A DNA stretch of 64,000 nt from Rouxiella sp. WC2420 (GTDB taxonomy: Bacteria > Pseudomonadota > Gammaproteobacteria > Enterobacterales > Enterobacteriaceae): positions 186,001 to 250,000 of the forward strand of contig NZ_CP165628.1 of NCBI RefSeq assembly GCF_041200025.1. Reading direction: 5' to 3'. Of this stretch, positions 20,007 through 28,942 are shown in pieces. The position numbers were made by a program, and so were the translations under genes. Every line of letters begins with the position of its first letter. Position 1 is the first letter of the stretch. The notes below the pieces were generated by a model. The model was not told the DNA's origin. It did not search any database and saw only the letters and a program-made list of their open reading frames with translations.

Positions 20007-20918
20007 CTAAAGTTCAATGCGCATGCCGTCCCAACTGACTTCGATACCTTGCTCATTCAGAGCCTGCCTTTCAGCAGAAGATTCATCGAGAATTGGGTTG
20101 GTATTGTTAATATGAATGAGGATCTTGCGCTCGGCAGGCAGCGAAGAAAGCAGCTCCATCAGGCCTTGCTTTTCGGCCAGTGCCAGATGCCCCATATCTT
20201 TACCGGTATTGCGCCCGACGCCAGTGTTAGCCAGCTCATTGTCGCGCCACAAAGTTCCATCAATCAGCAGGCAGTCGGCTTTTTTCAGCCAGCCCATCAG
20301 GGCGTCATCGGGTTCGCCGAGACCGGGCGCATACATCAGCGTCTTACCAGTGCGGGTATCTTCGATAAACAGCGCAATATTGTGGCCCGGCAGCGGCTTG
20401 CCGCGATATTCAGAATACGGCGGGGCGTTGCTTAATAATGGAATGGCAGTAAATTTCAGTGCCGGGCAAACCGCAGTCGAGAAGGCTTCATCAGGATCAA
20501 TCGCATGATGAACCAGGCCGCCGTTCCAATGGGAAAGCATGGTAAACACCGGAAAACCGGTGGTCAGATCCTGATGAACCTCAGGGGTACACCAGACCTG
20601 ATGCGGACAGCCTTCGCGCAAATTGAGCAAGCCGGCGCTGTGATCAATCTGGCTATCCGTAAGAATAATTGAGCCAATGGCAGTGCCGCGTAACACACCG
20701 TGTTTTATCAAGTCTGGCGTGGCGGCAATTTGATGGCAGACGTCGGGAGAAGCGTTACAAAGCACCCAATCAATACCGTCATCACTGATAGCAATTGAGG
20801 ATTGCGTACGTGCCGAGGTTTTCATGGTGCCATTGCGCACGCCCTGACAGTTGTTGCAGTTGCAGTTCCACTGTGGGAAGCCACCGCCCGCAGCGGAACC
20901 AAGAACGTTAATCAGCAT
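20007..20918 (-). CDS. pqqB: PqqB, metallo-beta-lactamase-fold oxygenase of PQQ biosynthesis
   Basis: 303 residues. Characteristic stretches are [19 protein letters not shown] with its clustered Cys residues near the N terminus, [17 protein letters not shown], and [14 protein letters not shown] at the C terminus. It acts between peptide processing and PqqC, hydroxylating the tyrosine-derived intermediate. It lies 58 bp after pqqA behind a hairpin, which would set lower expression than pqqA. Confidence 0.96.
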   Translation of the reverse strand: MLINVLGSAAGGGFPQWNCNCNNCQGVRNGTMKTSARTQSSIAISDDGIDWVLCNASPDVCHQIAATPDLIKHGVLRGTAIGSIILTDSQIDHSAGLLNLREGCPHQVWCTPEVHQDLTTGFPVFTMLSHWNGGLVHHAIDPDEAFSTAVCPALKFTAIPLLSNAPPYSEYRGKPLPGHNIALFIEDTRTGKTLMYAPGLGEPDDALMGWLKKADCLLIDGTLWRDNELANTGVGRNTGKDMGHLALAEKQGLMELLSSLPAERKILIHINNTNPILDESSAERQALNEQGIEVSWDGMRIEL

Positions 20919-20942
20919 GTGTAGACCAGGAGTTGGAAAAGG

Positions 20943-20970
20943 AAAAATGCCCGCAGCGAACTACGGGCAT
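20943..20970 (-). terminator. attenuator-like hairpin between pqqA and pqqB
   Basis: ATGCCCG and CGGGCAT (20947-20953 with 20964-20970) pair in a 7-bp stem with a 10-nt loop, and the minus strand continues with TTTTT. Position and form suit partial termination after pqqA, giving an excess of the small substrate peptide over the enzymes. Confidence 0.75.
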
Positions 20971-20976
20971 GAGGGA

Positions 20977-21054
20977 TTAGCGGTTAGAGATGTACAGAGT
21001 AACTTCTAAGCCCAGGCGCAGATCTACAAATTTAGGTTTGGTCCATGTAGTCAT
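20977..21054 (-). CDS. pqqA: PqqA, precursor peptide of PQQ
   Basis: A 25-residue peptide starting MTTWTKPKFVDLRLGLE, with GAGGAG (AAGAGGAGTCGACC) just upstream of ATG 21054. The conserved E-x3-Y unit (Glu17 and Tyr21 in EVTLY) supplies all carbon and nitrogen of PQQ. The usual enterobacterial form is 23-24 residues, so this one has a slightly longer N terminus. It is the first gene of the pqqABCDEF operon and is followed by an attenuator hairpin. Confidence 0.95.
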   Translation of the reverse strand: MTTWTKPKFVDLRLGLEVTLYISNR

Positions 21055-21241
21055 GGTCGACTCCTCTTGGTGTTGCAGGTTAAAAAATTCATCTTGCCGA
21101 TAATAATTCCGGCAGATGAAGTGCTCGTTGTCAAATATTGAAAATTTGGCGCGGCAGATGTTCCTCCTAAGCTAAAGTGATATCAACCACGTAAAGTATA
21201 GGGGAATGGCTTAAAAAGCGCGCTATCTGCCCTTTTTGAGG

Positions 21242-22300
21242 TTAAACACCCCAAGTTTGCTTTAAAACTTTTAACCAGTTGCGACAGGCGAGTTTCTCAA
21301 TCAGCGCGTTATTGTAACCGGCTTGTTTCATTGCCTGTAATAGCAAAGGCAGGCCGCTAACATCGCCTAACGCTTCCGGTACACTGATTCCGTCAAAGTC
21401 AGATCCCAGCCCGACATTGTCTTCTCCTACTTTTTCAAGAAGATAATCAATGTGTTGAATGATTTTTTCCAACGGCGTGTCCGCGTCACGTTTGCCGTCG
21501 GCACGCAGGAAGGCATTGCCGAAATTCACCCCGACAAAGCCGTCGCTTTCCGCAATCGCCGCCAACTGCCGATCCGTCAAATTGCGCGGTTGGGCGCACA
21601 ACGCATGCGCATTGGAATGAGTCGCAACCAAAGGCGCATCGCTAAAGCGGGCGGTCTGCCAAAAGGCCTTTTCATTCATGTGCGAAACATCAATCAGAAT
21701 TTTTTTACGATTGCAGGCGCGCAGCAGGCTTAAACCAGCCAGCGTCAGGCCATCGCCGCTGTCGGGGGAGCCGGGAAAATCTCCGGTCACACCGACGCCA
21801 AACTGATTTGGTAGATTCCACAGCGGCCCGATACTGCGCAGCCCCAACTGATAAAACTCATCAAGATTGCCGAGCGAAACGTCGATCGCCTCCGCGCCTT
21901 CAATGTGCAGCACCATCGCCAGCACGCCCTGCTCGATACAGCTTTCAATTTCATTGACTGTGCGACAGATTTTGGCCCGCCCCGCCGATTGGCGCTCGAT
22001 ACGCTGCAACAGGTTGATTTGCTGATGAGTAATTTCCAATGCATCGTGCGGCTGTGGCGTGGCATTAGGCTTAAGCTGTGGCATATAAGAGGCTGGGGGA
22101 ATAAACACCGCAAACAGTCCTCCGGCAAAACCGCCAGCCTTAATGCGCGGCAGGTCCAGATGACCCTTGGATTTTTCGTCTGTTTTGCCATCCAAAAACT
22201 GTGCGACAGGATCTGGCGACTCGTTCAACCACAGGCGAAGCAAAAGGTCATTGTGACCGTCGAAAACAGGCTGAAGCGGAGCGTGCACGTTAAGGGTCAT
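21242..22300 (-). CDS. M19-family (renal dipeptidase-like) dipeptidase
   Basis: 352 residues. The metal-binding stretches of the family are visible: FDGHNDLLLRL near the N terminus (HxD), LHIEGAEAID (bridging Glu), IDVSHMNEKAFW and ATHSNAHALC, and GLGSDFDGI near the C terminus. It hydrolyses dipeptides with two zinc ions. No signal peptide is evident, so it is probably cytoplasmic. It lies just upstream of pqqA on the same strand. Similar dipeptidase genes occur next to pqq clusters in pseudomonads, where a role in trimming PQQ-derived peptides has been proposed; that role here is inference. Confidence 0.88.
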   Translation of the reverse strand: MTLNVHAPLQPVFDGHNDLLLRLWLNESPDPVAQFLDGKTDEKSKGHLDLPRIKAGGFAGGLFAVFIPPASYMPQLKPNATPQPHDALEITHQQINLLQRIERQSAGRAKICRTVNEIESCIEQGVLAMVLHIEGAEAIDVSLGNLDEFYQLGLRSIGPLWNLPNQFGVGVTGDFPGSPDSGDGLTLAGLSLLRACNRKKILIDVSHMNEKAFWQTARFSDAPLVATHSNAHALCAQPRNLTDRQLAAIAESDGFVGVNFGNAFLRADGKRDADTPLEKIIQHIDYLLEKVGEDNVGLGSDFDGISVPEALGDVSGLPLLLQAMKQAGYNNALIEKLACRNWLKVLKQTWGV

Positions 22301-22657
22301 GAGAATAGTCAGCGTAAGAAGTGGGCTAAGGAAATTTCTTTAAATTCATGAAATAAATGATACCGCATTGTGGCTATTTCGCACCCGATAAAAAATGCTG
22401 CTCTGTGGGTCTGATTAATAGGTAATGGAAATCCCAAGTAGTTTATTAAATGTTTTTCCCCGAGTAATTGATTGAAAGAAAGCATTATTCTCATCATCTA
22501 ACCTGTCAAAAAATTTTGAACAACATCGCAAATTCTTTCCGCTATCAGATTGATTCAACCTCGCCTATTGTTAATTCCAGCAGCAAGATGAAACAAAAAA
22601 ACAAATTAAATTTCACAAGTTAATAACTCAACAATACTCTCTGAAAGGAAAAATATA
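22301..22657. other. AT-rich divergent intergenic region
   Basis: The promoters for the dipeptidase gene (minus) and the YcaC-like gene (plus) should lie here. A 62-codon minus-strand frame at 22309-22497 has no family features and is not called. No other structure was seen. Confidence 0.5.
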
Positions 22658-23299
22658 ATGTCCAAATTCGAACTGCTTGACCCAAAAAATTCAACCCTGA
22701 TTTTTATCGACCATCAACCACAAATGTCTTTTGGCGTCGCGAATATCGATCGTCAACAGCTTAAAAATAACACCGTTGCTCTGGCGAAAGCTGGCAAGGT
22801 ATTTAACGTGCCGGTGATTTACACGTCGGTAGAAACAGAAAGTTTCAGCGGATATATCTGGCCTGAACTTTTGGCGGTTCATCCAGATGTGAAACCGATT
22901 GAGCGCACCTCAATGAATTCATGGGAAGACGAAGGTTTTGTTAACGCAGTGAAGGCCACCGGTCGTAAGAAACTGATTATTTCAGCGCTATGGACTGAAG
23001 TTTGTCTGACTTTCCCGGCATTAATGGCGATGAACGAAGGTTATGAAGTTTACGTGGTGACTGATACTTCTGGCGGCACCAGCGTGGATGCACATGAGCG
23101 CTCAATTGACCGTATGGTACAGGCTGGCGCAGTGCCAGTAACCTGGCAGCAGGTATTGTTGGAATACCAGCGAGACTGGTCACGAAAAGAGACATACGAC
23201 GCGGTGATGAGTCTGGTTCGCGAGCACAGCGGCGCATACGGAATGGGTGTGGATTACGCTTACACCATGGTACATAAAGCTCCGGCGCGTAAGGCCTAA
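22658..23299 (+). CDS. isochorismatase-fold hydrolase, YcaC-like
   Basis: 213 residues with the cysteine hydrolase triad positions of the family: Asp19 (FIDHQ), a Lys near residue 79, and Cys116 in ALWTEVCLTFPAL. The match to YcaC extends through the STSVETESFSG-like region (TSVETESFSG) and DTSGGTSVDAHERSIDRM. YcaC proteins form octameric rings and their physiological substrate is not settled. A clear AAGG ribosome site precedes ATG 22658. It is a single-gene unit, convergent with hipA. Confidence 0.88.
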   Translation: MSKFELLDPKNSTLIFIDHQPQMSFGVANIDRQQLKNNTVALAKAGKVFNVPVIYTSVETESFSGYIWPELLAVHPDVKPIERTSMNSWEDEGFVNAVKATGRKKLIISALWTEVCLTFPALMAMNEGYEVYVVTDTSGGTSVDAHERSIDRMVQAGAVPVTWQQVLLEYQRDWSRKETYDAVMSLVREHSGAYGMGVDYAYTMVHKAPARKA

Positions 23300-23351
23300 C
23301 AAAATTCTGGCGGAGCCAATTTTTGTTATTGGCTCTGCAAAATAAAACGCT

Positions 23352-24677
23352 TTATTCAGGCAGATTACCCAATCTTTTATAGCTTTTCTCAATCCCATTA
23401 AGAATAGAGCTACTGATTTTCTCAGGGAAATTTTCAGGAAGTTCATCCCTAATCTGAAGCAATACCCCGGGAGTCCTTTCAAAGAACTCAGTCATTATTT
23501 CGCGCATAGTTTGCTCGTCAAATCCGCATTTCTTTGCCGTTGCCAGAAAGTGCCGTGGGAAGATGGTTTGCCAGTGATACTTCTTGCCCTTTTTGGTCGA
23601 GGAAAGACTCATTGCTAACTGGATATCTTGCTTTGCCATGCCTGTGCCGCCGAGCATCGGATAACAAGAAAGAATGTCATAAAGTGGAGTGAGTCTGTAG
23701 CCACCATTAGGGCGAATGAAAATTGAAAAGTTTTTAGCATGCCCATCGGTAGCTGCCAGCAGCCAAAACAGCACAATGGATTTCATAAAGAAGATCCGAT
23801 CTTGCTCTGCATTATCTGAACCCAGCAATAGCTGCATAATATTGGCAATATCAGGTCCGCCGTCACTTTCATATTTTTGTGCCGAGGAAATACCTTGAAT
23901 CTGACAGAAATCTTCTTGTGGCAGCCTGATTATCCAAGATTGATCTGTGGAAAAACGCCGATCAAAACGCTCTACCGCTAGGGCTTTTACCTCTCCTGCT
24001 TTTATCATTTCGCAGTTTGCCGCATTCAGTCCATAGGCTCTTGCGATTCGCATGCACAACCATTCATTCTCTACGCTATCTCGAAGATCAAGGGTATGGC
24101 TGTGACTTTGGATAGTACCCATCGGGAGCTTAAAAATATGCGTGGTAGGTGTAATGCCCTGAGGCAGTTGCCAGGATTTTTTGTAGTTTAATAAAGCGGT
24201 TTTTTCCTGCGCGCCTGCAATTGAAATTCGAAAGTCATCTTCAGAGTATTTATCGGCTATTGCCTCTCTTTTATAACTCTCCAATATCGAAGCGAGTTGA
24301 GATTCGCTTAGTTTGCGCCCATTGATGATTTTCAGTTCTGGAAGTGCTTCACCTTCTGGGAGCAATAGCAAAGCGCCGACGCAATCCCTGCCGATCTCAT
24401 AAAGGAGGTCAAAAGGCTGCATTGATTTAGCGTGATATTTAGCGGCTATACGCTCTCGAACAGTGCGGTTGTCTGGCAGCAGATTATCAAAAAAATTATA
24501 CACTTCTGCGCCATCATATTTTTCGTAACGTAATGGAAGAGAGAGTGAAATAGGGCGTGCATCAGTGGTTTCTAACCACGATGGGGCGTAAATAAAAGAG
24601 TGCGCACCATTTTTTTCCTGAAGCAGGGTCCCTATAAAAAATCCATTCATATAAACAGACAGGCGGCTTGTTACCAT
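23352..24677 (-). CDS. hipA: HipA, Ser/Thr kinase toxin of the hipBA module
   Basis: ATG at 24677 gives 441 residues, close to E. coli HipA (440), with AAGGGTGG at good spacing; a GTG at 24689 would add four residues. The kinase core is intact: the autophosphorylated Ser152 lies in RISIAGAQEKTALL, the catalytic loop is ATDGHAKNFSIF and the metal site PLYDILS. HipA phosphorylates glutamyl-tRNA synthetase, stalling translation and promoting persistence, unless held by HipB. It overlaps hipB by 7 bp. No inactivating change is visible. Confidence 0.94.
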   Translation of the reverse strand: MVTSRLSVYMNGFFIGTLLQEKNGAHSFIYAPSWLETTDARPISLSLPLRYEKYDGAEVYNFFDNLLPDNRTVRERIAAKYHAKSMQPFDLLYEIGRDCVGALLLLPEGEALPELKIINGRKLSESQLASILESYKREAIADKYSEDDFRISIAGAQEKTALLNYKKSWQLPQGITPTTHIFKLPMGTIQSHSHTLDLRDSVENEWLCMRIARAYGLNAANCEMIKAGEVKALAVERFDRRFSTDQSWIIRLPQEDFCQIQGISSAQKYESDGGPDIANIMQLLLGSDNAEQDRIFFMKSIVLFWLLAATDGHAKNFSIFIRPNGGYRLTPLYDILSCYPMLGGTGMAKQDIQLAMSLSSTKKGKKYHWQTIFPRHFLATAKKCGFDEQTMREIMTEFFERTPGVLLQIRDELPENFPEKISSSILNGIEKSYKRLGNLPE

Positions 24678-24919
24678 TCTTCTGTCCACCCTTGTGAGCG
24701 TTTGTTTTCACCTTTTGATTCAACATGCAGTTCCAGATTCAATGCCGACAAAATCTTGAAGAATGTTTCGATTTTGGTGGTATCCGGATTTTGCTCGAAC
24801 TTCGAGATAGTGTCCTGCTTGATACCTACCCGGCTTGCCAAATCTGTTTGACTGATTTTCTGCGTTTTTCTCAAGTCTCTCAGATAAATAGCTAACTGTT
24901 TGGGGGATGTAATTTTCAT
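24671..24919 (-). CDS. hipB: HipB, antitoxin and autorepressor
   Basis: 82 residues. An XRE-type helix-turn-helix (ISQTDLASRVGIKQDTISKFEQNPD) occupies the middle. The hydrophobic part TTFFKILSALNLEL-like (ETFFKILSALNLEL) follows, then a flexible tail ending in EEW; the terminal Trp matches that of E. coli HipB, which contacts HipA. It neutralises HipA and represses the operon through the four operators at 25010-25111. Confidence 0.93.
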   Translation of the reverse strand: MKITSPKQLAIYLRDLRKTQKISQTDLASRVGIKQDTISKFEQNPDTTKIETFFKILSALNLELHVESKGENKRSQGWTEEW

Positions 24920-25009
24920 GGGGCCTCTTTAATGCAGCGCCGTACCCTGAATAAAGATTAGCTATATTTAATGGCAGGATTTGATGGGCGTTGTCTGTAG
25001 ATAAAACAA

Positions 25010-25111
25010 TACCCCCTGTAGCGGGTATAAACAAGCTTACCCGTTAGAGAGGGTAAATATCGTTTTACCCCCTGAAGAGGGTATTTTATTAATTACCCCC
25101 TGTGGCGGGTA
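25010..25111. promoter_or_regulatory. array of four HipB operators, 28-bp period
   Basis: Four 18-bp palindromes of the form TACCC-N8-GGGTA lie at 25010-25027, 25038-25055, 25066-25083 and 25094-25111. Each is followed by a 10-bp spacer, so the centres repeat exactly every 28 bp. E. coli HipB binds TATCC-N8-GGATA, the same architecture with one changed base pair per half-site. The array lies between hipB and the divergent VOC gene and ends 47 bp before the latter's start. Confidence 0.88.
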
Positions 25112-25158
25112 AAAGTTAATAAAGTAACTCATTATTGCTGTAAAAAGAGGAAAGGCAC

Positions 25159-25545
25159 GTGAAAATCGACAATCTAGATCATCTAGTTCTTACCGTGGCT
25201 GACATTGATACCAGCATAGAATTTTACCAGCAGGTGTTGGGATTTGAGGTGGTGACCTTTAAAGGCGATCGCAAGGCGTTGGCGTTTGGGCAGCAAAAAA
25301 TTAATCTTCACCAGCTTGGCAAAGAATTTGAACCTAAAGCCAAAGCGCCGACGGCAGGTTCTGCGGATCTCTGTTTTATCAGTTCGACACCATTAGCTGA
25401 AGTAATCAATGAAATCAATGCATTGGGTGTAATTATCGAAGAGGGGCCCGTTGAACGCACTGGCGCACGAGGCGCTATATTATCGGTTTATATCCGCGAT
25501 CCCGATTGTAATCTTATTGAAATTTCTAACCTCATCTCCGCATAG
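25159..25545 (+). CDS. VOC-family (glyoxalase-fold) protein
   Basis: 128 residues starting at GTG 25159 after AAAGAGGAAAGG. One vicinal-oxygen-chelate unit is visible: LDHLVLTVADIDTSIEFY at the start, a central His (KINLHQLG), and a final Glu (DPDCNLIEISNL). Such proteins bind a divalent metal through His/His/Glu. The subfamily resembles small glyoxalase/fosfomycin-resistance-like proteins, but no substrate can be assigned. It shares its upstream region with hipBA, so HipB may affect its expression. Confidence 0.85.
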   Translation: MKIDNLDHLVLTVADIDTSIEFYQQVLGFEVVTFKGDRKALAFGQQKINLHQLGKEFEPKAKAPTAGSADLCFISSTPLAEVINEINALGVIIEEGPVERTGARGAILSVYIRDPDCNLIEISNLISA

Positions 25546-25710
25546 CGGTTTACTGGGCCGGTTCAAAATCGGCTTCAGTTCACACTTCCCAATCCCGATA
25601 AAACCTGCCAATTCAGTCTCTTAATACATCAAAATGTTCTAAATGTATGCAAACCGTAAAGGAATGTATTTTTTTTGTCTGCTTTTCGTGATAAAAATAA
25701 GAACATAAAT

Positions 25711-25729
25711 GATAACTATTATCCTTATC
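25711..25729. promoter_or_regulatory. Fur box upstream of fiu
   Basis: GATAACTATTATCCTTATC matches the 19-bp Fur consensus at about 14-15 of 19 positions by eye and is flanked by further AT-rich ATGATA/ATCAT symmetry. It lies 119 bp before the fiu start codon, consistent with iron-dependent repression of fiu-ybiX. Confidence 0.75.
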
Positions 25730-25753
25730 ATTTAATGAATCATGATTAGATAC

Positions 25754-25803
25754 GATAACCGACTGTTTTCCTGAGGAATAAAATTCTTAGGCAGTCGGTT
25801 ATC
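25754..25803 (+). other. long hairpin in the fiu leader
   Basis: A perfect 12-bp stem (GATAACCGACTG with its complement at 25792-25803) encloses an imperfect inner stem (CCTGAGGAAT against ATTCTTAGG). It ends 44 nt before the fiu start and has no T run. Terminator, regulatory leader or protein site are all possible. Confidence 0.6.
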
Positions 25804-25847
25804 TGCATGATAGGCATAAATTAACAATTTAAAACTAATAACGAAAA

Positions 25848-28133
25848 ATGGAAAAGAACCCCAATTTACCTTTTAGCAGTTTCAATTCTCTGACGTTGTT
25901 TACAGGTTTGTGCATCGGCATCTCGTCACCAGGCTTTGCACAGGCGGCTAGTAATAGTGATTCTAAACAAGAAGATACTCTGGTTGTTGAGGCTCAGGCC
26001 CCGTCTCTTTATGCAACTCGGCAATCTGCCGATCCGAAATTTAGCCGTCCTCTGGTTGATACCACGCGCACCATCACGGTTATCCCGAAGCAGGTGCTTA
26101 ACGATCAGGGTGTTACCAATCTGACCGATGCGCTGAAAAACGTTCCGGGTGTAGGCGCGTTTTATGCCGGTGAAAATGGTAGCTCCTCAACGGGAGATGC
26201 GGTTTACATGCGCGGCGTTGATACTTCAAACAGCATTTATGTCGACGGCATTCGAGATATCGGCAGTGTGTCGCGCGATACCTTTAACACTGAACAAGTT
26301 GAAGTGATTAAAGGGCCATCGGGCAGTGACTACGGTCGCAGTGCGCCAACCGGCTCAATCAATATGATCAGCAAACAGCCACGCATGGATACCGGCCTGG
26401 ATGCCTCGGTCGCCGTGGGTAGTGCCTGGTTCCGTCGCAGCACTTTGGACTATAACCAGATGGTCAATGACACCACCGCGTTTCGTTTGAATCTGATGGG
26501 CGAAAAAACCCATGACGCCAGCCGTGATAAAGTGCAAAACGAGCGCTACGGGATAGCTCCTTCTATAGCCTTTGGCTTGGGAACGGCCAACCGTCTTTAT
26601 CTTAACTATCTGCATGTTACCCAGCACAATACGCCAGACGGCGGAGTGCCGACCATTGGATTGCCGAGCTACGGCGCACCTTCGGCCGCCACTTCGGCGC
26701 TGAACTCTTCCGGCAAGGTCAACAGCCATAATTTCTACGGTACTGATTCGGATTACGATGATTCGACGACGAATACCGTGACAATGCGCTTCGAGCACGA
26801 TTTTTCGGAAAACACGACTATTCGCAACACCACTCGCTGGTCGCAAATTAAGCAGGATTACTTGCTGAGCGCCTTTATGGCGGCGGATTCGAACATCACT
26901 CGTCCGAGTAGCGATGTTGACTCATGGTCAATCGGGCGTCTGGCAAACACCAAAGATGTCAGCAACAAGATCCTGACTAACCAGACGAATATCACCAGCA
27001 AATTCAAGACTGGAGCTATTGGCCATGATATCAGCGCCGGTATCGAGTTAACTCGTGAAGAACAGACCAACTATGGTGTCAATGCGCTGACACCTCCGCC
27101 GGTCAATATTTACCATCCGAACAGCGATATCTCTATCGGTGGACTGACCCGCAACGGCGCGAACGCCAACGGAACTACTGACACCTTTGGAATTTACGCC
27201 TTCGATACTCTGCAAATTACACAGAAATTTGAGGTGAATGGCGGGATTCGACTGGATAACTATCACACCTCTTATGATAGCGCGACTGCCTGCGGTGCAA
27301 GCGGTCGTGGAGCCGTCGCCTGTCCGGCTGGCGTTCCAAAAAACACTCCAATAACCACGGTGGACACCAATACCTCGGGCAATCTGGTTAACTGGAAGCT
27401 GGGCGCGCTGTATCACTTGACTGAAAACGGCAATGTTTATGCCAACTACGCTATCTCGCAACAGCCTCCGGGCGGCAGCACTTTTGCTCTGGCTGCGGGT
27501 GGCACAGGCAATAGCGCCAATCGCACCGACTTTAAACCACAGAAAGCCAAGACCACAGAAGTCGGCACCAAGTGGGAAGTGTTGGATAAGCGCTTGCAGC
27601 TGGCGGCCGCGCTGTTCCGTACCAATATTGAAAACGACGTGGAAGCCAACGACGACGGCACCTATTCCCAATACGGCACTAAGCGAGTAGAGGGCTACGA
27701 GCTGTCGGCAAGTGGAAATATTACCCCGGACTGGCAGGTAATGGCGGGTTATACCCAGCAGCATGCGACAGTGAAATCGGGTGCCGTCGAGACCGCTGAA
27801 GGCTCGTCCTCTCTGCCTTACACGCCAAAACACGCCTTCACCCTGTGGAGCCAATATCAGGTCAGCGATGACTGGTCGGTGGGCGGCGGCGCGCGCTACG
27901 TCGGCGGTTTGAGCCGTGGAACCGATGGCGCTGTCGGCACTCCTTCTTATACAGAAGGCTACTGGGTAGCCGATGCGAAAGCCGGTTATCGCGTAAACCG
28001 CAATCTGGATCTTCAGCTCAACGTTTATAATATCTTCAACAAAGATTACGTTGCGTCGATTAACAAGAGCGGCTATCGCTACCATCCGGGTGAAGAAAGA
28101 ACGTTTATGCTGACAGCGAACGTGCATTTCTAA
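25848..28133 (+). CDS. fiu: catecholate siderophore receptor Fiu-like, TonB-dependent
   Basis: 761 residues. A signal peptide ends near GFAQA; the TonB box region EDTLVVEA follows. The plug domain has [24 protein letters not shown] and [18 protein letters not shown], and a 22-strand barrel ends with FMLTANVHF, whose terminal Phe is typical of outer membrane proteins. It takes up ferric catecholates and their breakdown products. The pairing with ybiX downstream and a Fur box upstream supports the call. The ribosome site is weak. Confidence 0.9.
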   Translation: MEKNPNLPFSSFNSLTLFTGLCIGISSPGFAQAASNSDSKQEDTLVVEAQAPSLYATRQSADPKFSRPLVDTTRTITVIPKQVLNDQGVTNLTDALKNVPGVGAFYAGENGSSSTGDAVYMRGVDTSNSIYVDGIRDIGSVSRDTFNTEQVEVIKGPSGSDYGRSAPTGSINMISKQPRMDTGLDASVAVGSAWFRRSTLDYNQMVNDTTAFRLNLMGEKTHDASRDKVQNERYGIAPSIAFGLGTANRLYLNYLHVTQHNTPDGGVPTIGLPSYGAPSAATSALNSSGKVNSHNFYGTDSDYDDSTTNTVTMRFEHDFSENTTIRNTTRWSQIKQDYLLSAFMAADSNITRPSSDVDSWSIGRLANTKDVSNKILTNQTNITSKFKTGAIGHDISAGIELTREEQTNYGVNALTPPPVNIYHPNSDISIGGLTRNGANANGTTDTFGIYAFDTLQITQKFEVNGGIRLDNYHTSYDSATACGASGRGAVACPAGVPKNTPITTVDTNTSGNLVNWKLGALYHLTENGNVYANYAISQQPPGGSTFALAAGGTGNSANRTDFKPQKAKTTEVGTKWEVLDKRLQLAAALFRTNIENDVEANDDGTYSQYGTKRVEGYELSASGNITPDWQVMAGYTQQHATVKSGAVETAEGSSSLPYTPKHAFTLWSQYQVSDDWSVGGGARYVGGLSRGTDGAVGTPSYTEGYWVADAKAGYRVNRNLDLQLNVYNIFNKDYVASINKSGYRYHPGEERTFMLTANVHF

Positions 28134-28195
28134 ATCTGATTTTAAAAAGTGAACGTGGGGCTTCTTGCCCCACGATTTCATGTGAGATAAACACC

Positions 28196-28873
28196 ATGAT
28201 GTATCGTATTCCGGCAGTATTGAATTCTAATGAGCTGGCCGCTTTTAGCCTTGAACTGGATAAAGCCCCGTGGATTGATGGCCGCGCTACCGTGGGCAGT
28301 CAGGGCGCGCAAGTGAAGAATAATCAGCAAATTGACACGCGCAGCAAAGTCTATCCGCGATTGCAGGCAACGGTATTAAAAGCACTTCAAAATAGCCCGC
28401 TGTTTTTTGCCGCTGCCTTGCCGCGCAATATTTCTGCTCCGTTGTTCAATCGCTATCAGCAAAATGAAACCTACGGCTTTCACGTTGACGGCGCGGTGCG
28501 TAACAACGGCGAATCGGGTTGGATGCGTACCGATCTCTCGGCCACGCTTTTCCTTTGTGAACCAGAGAGTTATGAAGGCGGGGAGTTGGTGGTTAATGAC
28601 ACTTACGGGCAGCATTCGGTCAAGCTGGCGGCGGGTGATTTAATCCTTTATCCCTCGAGCAGCCTGCACTGCGTTACGCCGGTCACTCAGGGTATCCGCG
28701 TCGCCTCGTTTATGTGGATTCAATCGATGATCCGTGACGACAAGAAGCGCGGCATGCTGTTTGAACTCGACAGCAATATTCAGACATTGAAAGCGCGCCA
28801 CGGCGAAAGTGAAGAGGTGTTATCGCTGCTGAATCTCTATCACAACCTGCTGCGTGAATGGTCCGAGATTTAA
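28196..28873 (+). CDS. ybiX: Fe(II)/2-oxoglutarate dioxygenase YbiX (PiuC family)
   Basis: 225 residues of the PKHD-type hydroxylase family. The iron ligands are the His and Asp of [11 protein letters not shown] and the distal His of [13 protein letters not shown], with an Arg (IRVASF) for 2-oxoglutarate. It is 62 bp after fiu and linked to such receptors in many bacteria (piuA-piuC), suggesting it processes an imported ferric-siderophore compound. The true substrate is unknown. Confidence 0.93.
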   Translation: MMYRIPAVLNSNELAAFSLELDKAPWIDGRATVGSQGAQVKNNQQIDTRSKVYPRLQATVLKALQNSPLFFAAALPRNISAPLFNRYQQNETYGFHVDGAVRNNGESGWMRTDLSATLFLCEPESYEGGELVVNDTYGQHSVKLAAGDLILYPSSSLHCVTPVTQGIRVASFMWIQSMIRDDKKRGMLFELDSNIQTLKARHGESEEVLSLLNLYHNLLREWSEI

Positions 28874-28884
28874 TTTTTGAAAAT

Positions 28885-28911
28885 AAAAAAGCCGGAGAAA
28901 AAATCCCCGGC
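28885..28911. terminator. terminator between ybiX and the pirin gene
   Basis: GCCGGAGA and TCCCCGGC (28891-28898 with 28904-28911) pair with one G-U pair. The minus strand continues with six T, so it best fits the pirin gene; it may also stop ybiX transcripts. Confidence 0.75.
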
Positions 28912-28942
28912 CTGATAATGCTAATTTTCTAAAGCTCAAAGA

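Noticed and set aside
22309-22497. 62-codon minus-strand frame upstream of the dipeptidase gene
   Set aside because: It has no family features, a weak ribosome site and lies in a divergent promoter region.
26355-28181. Long minus-strand frames opposite fiu (26355-26846 and 27048-28181)
   Set aside because: They are shadows of the receptor gene; the plus-strand product has plug, barrel and terminal Phe.
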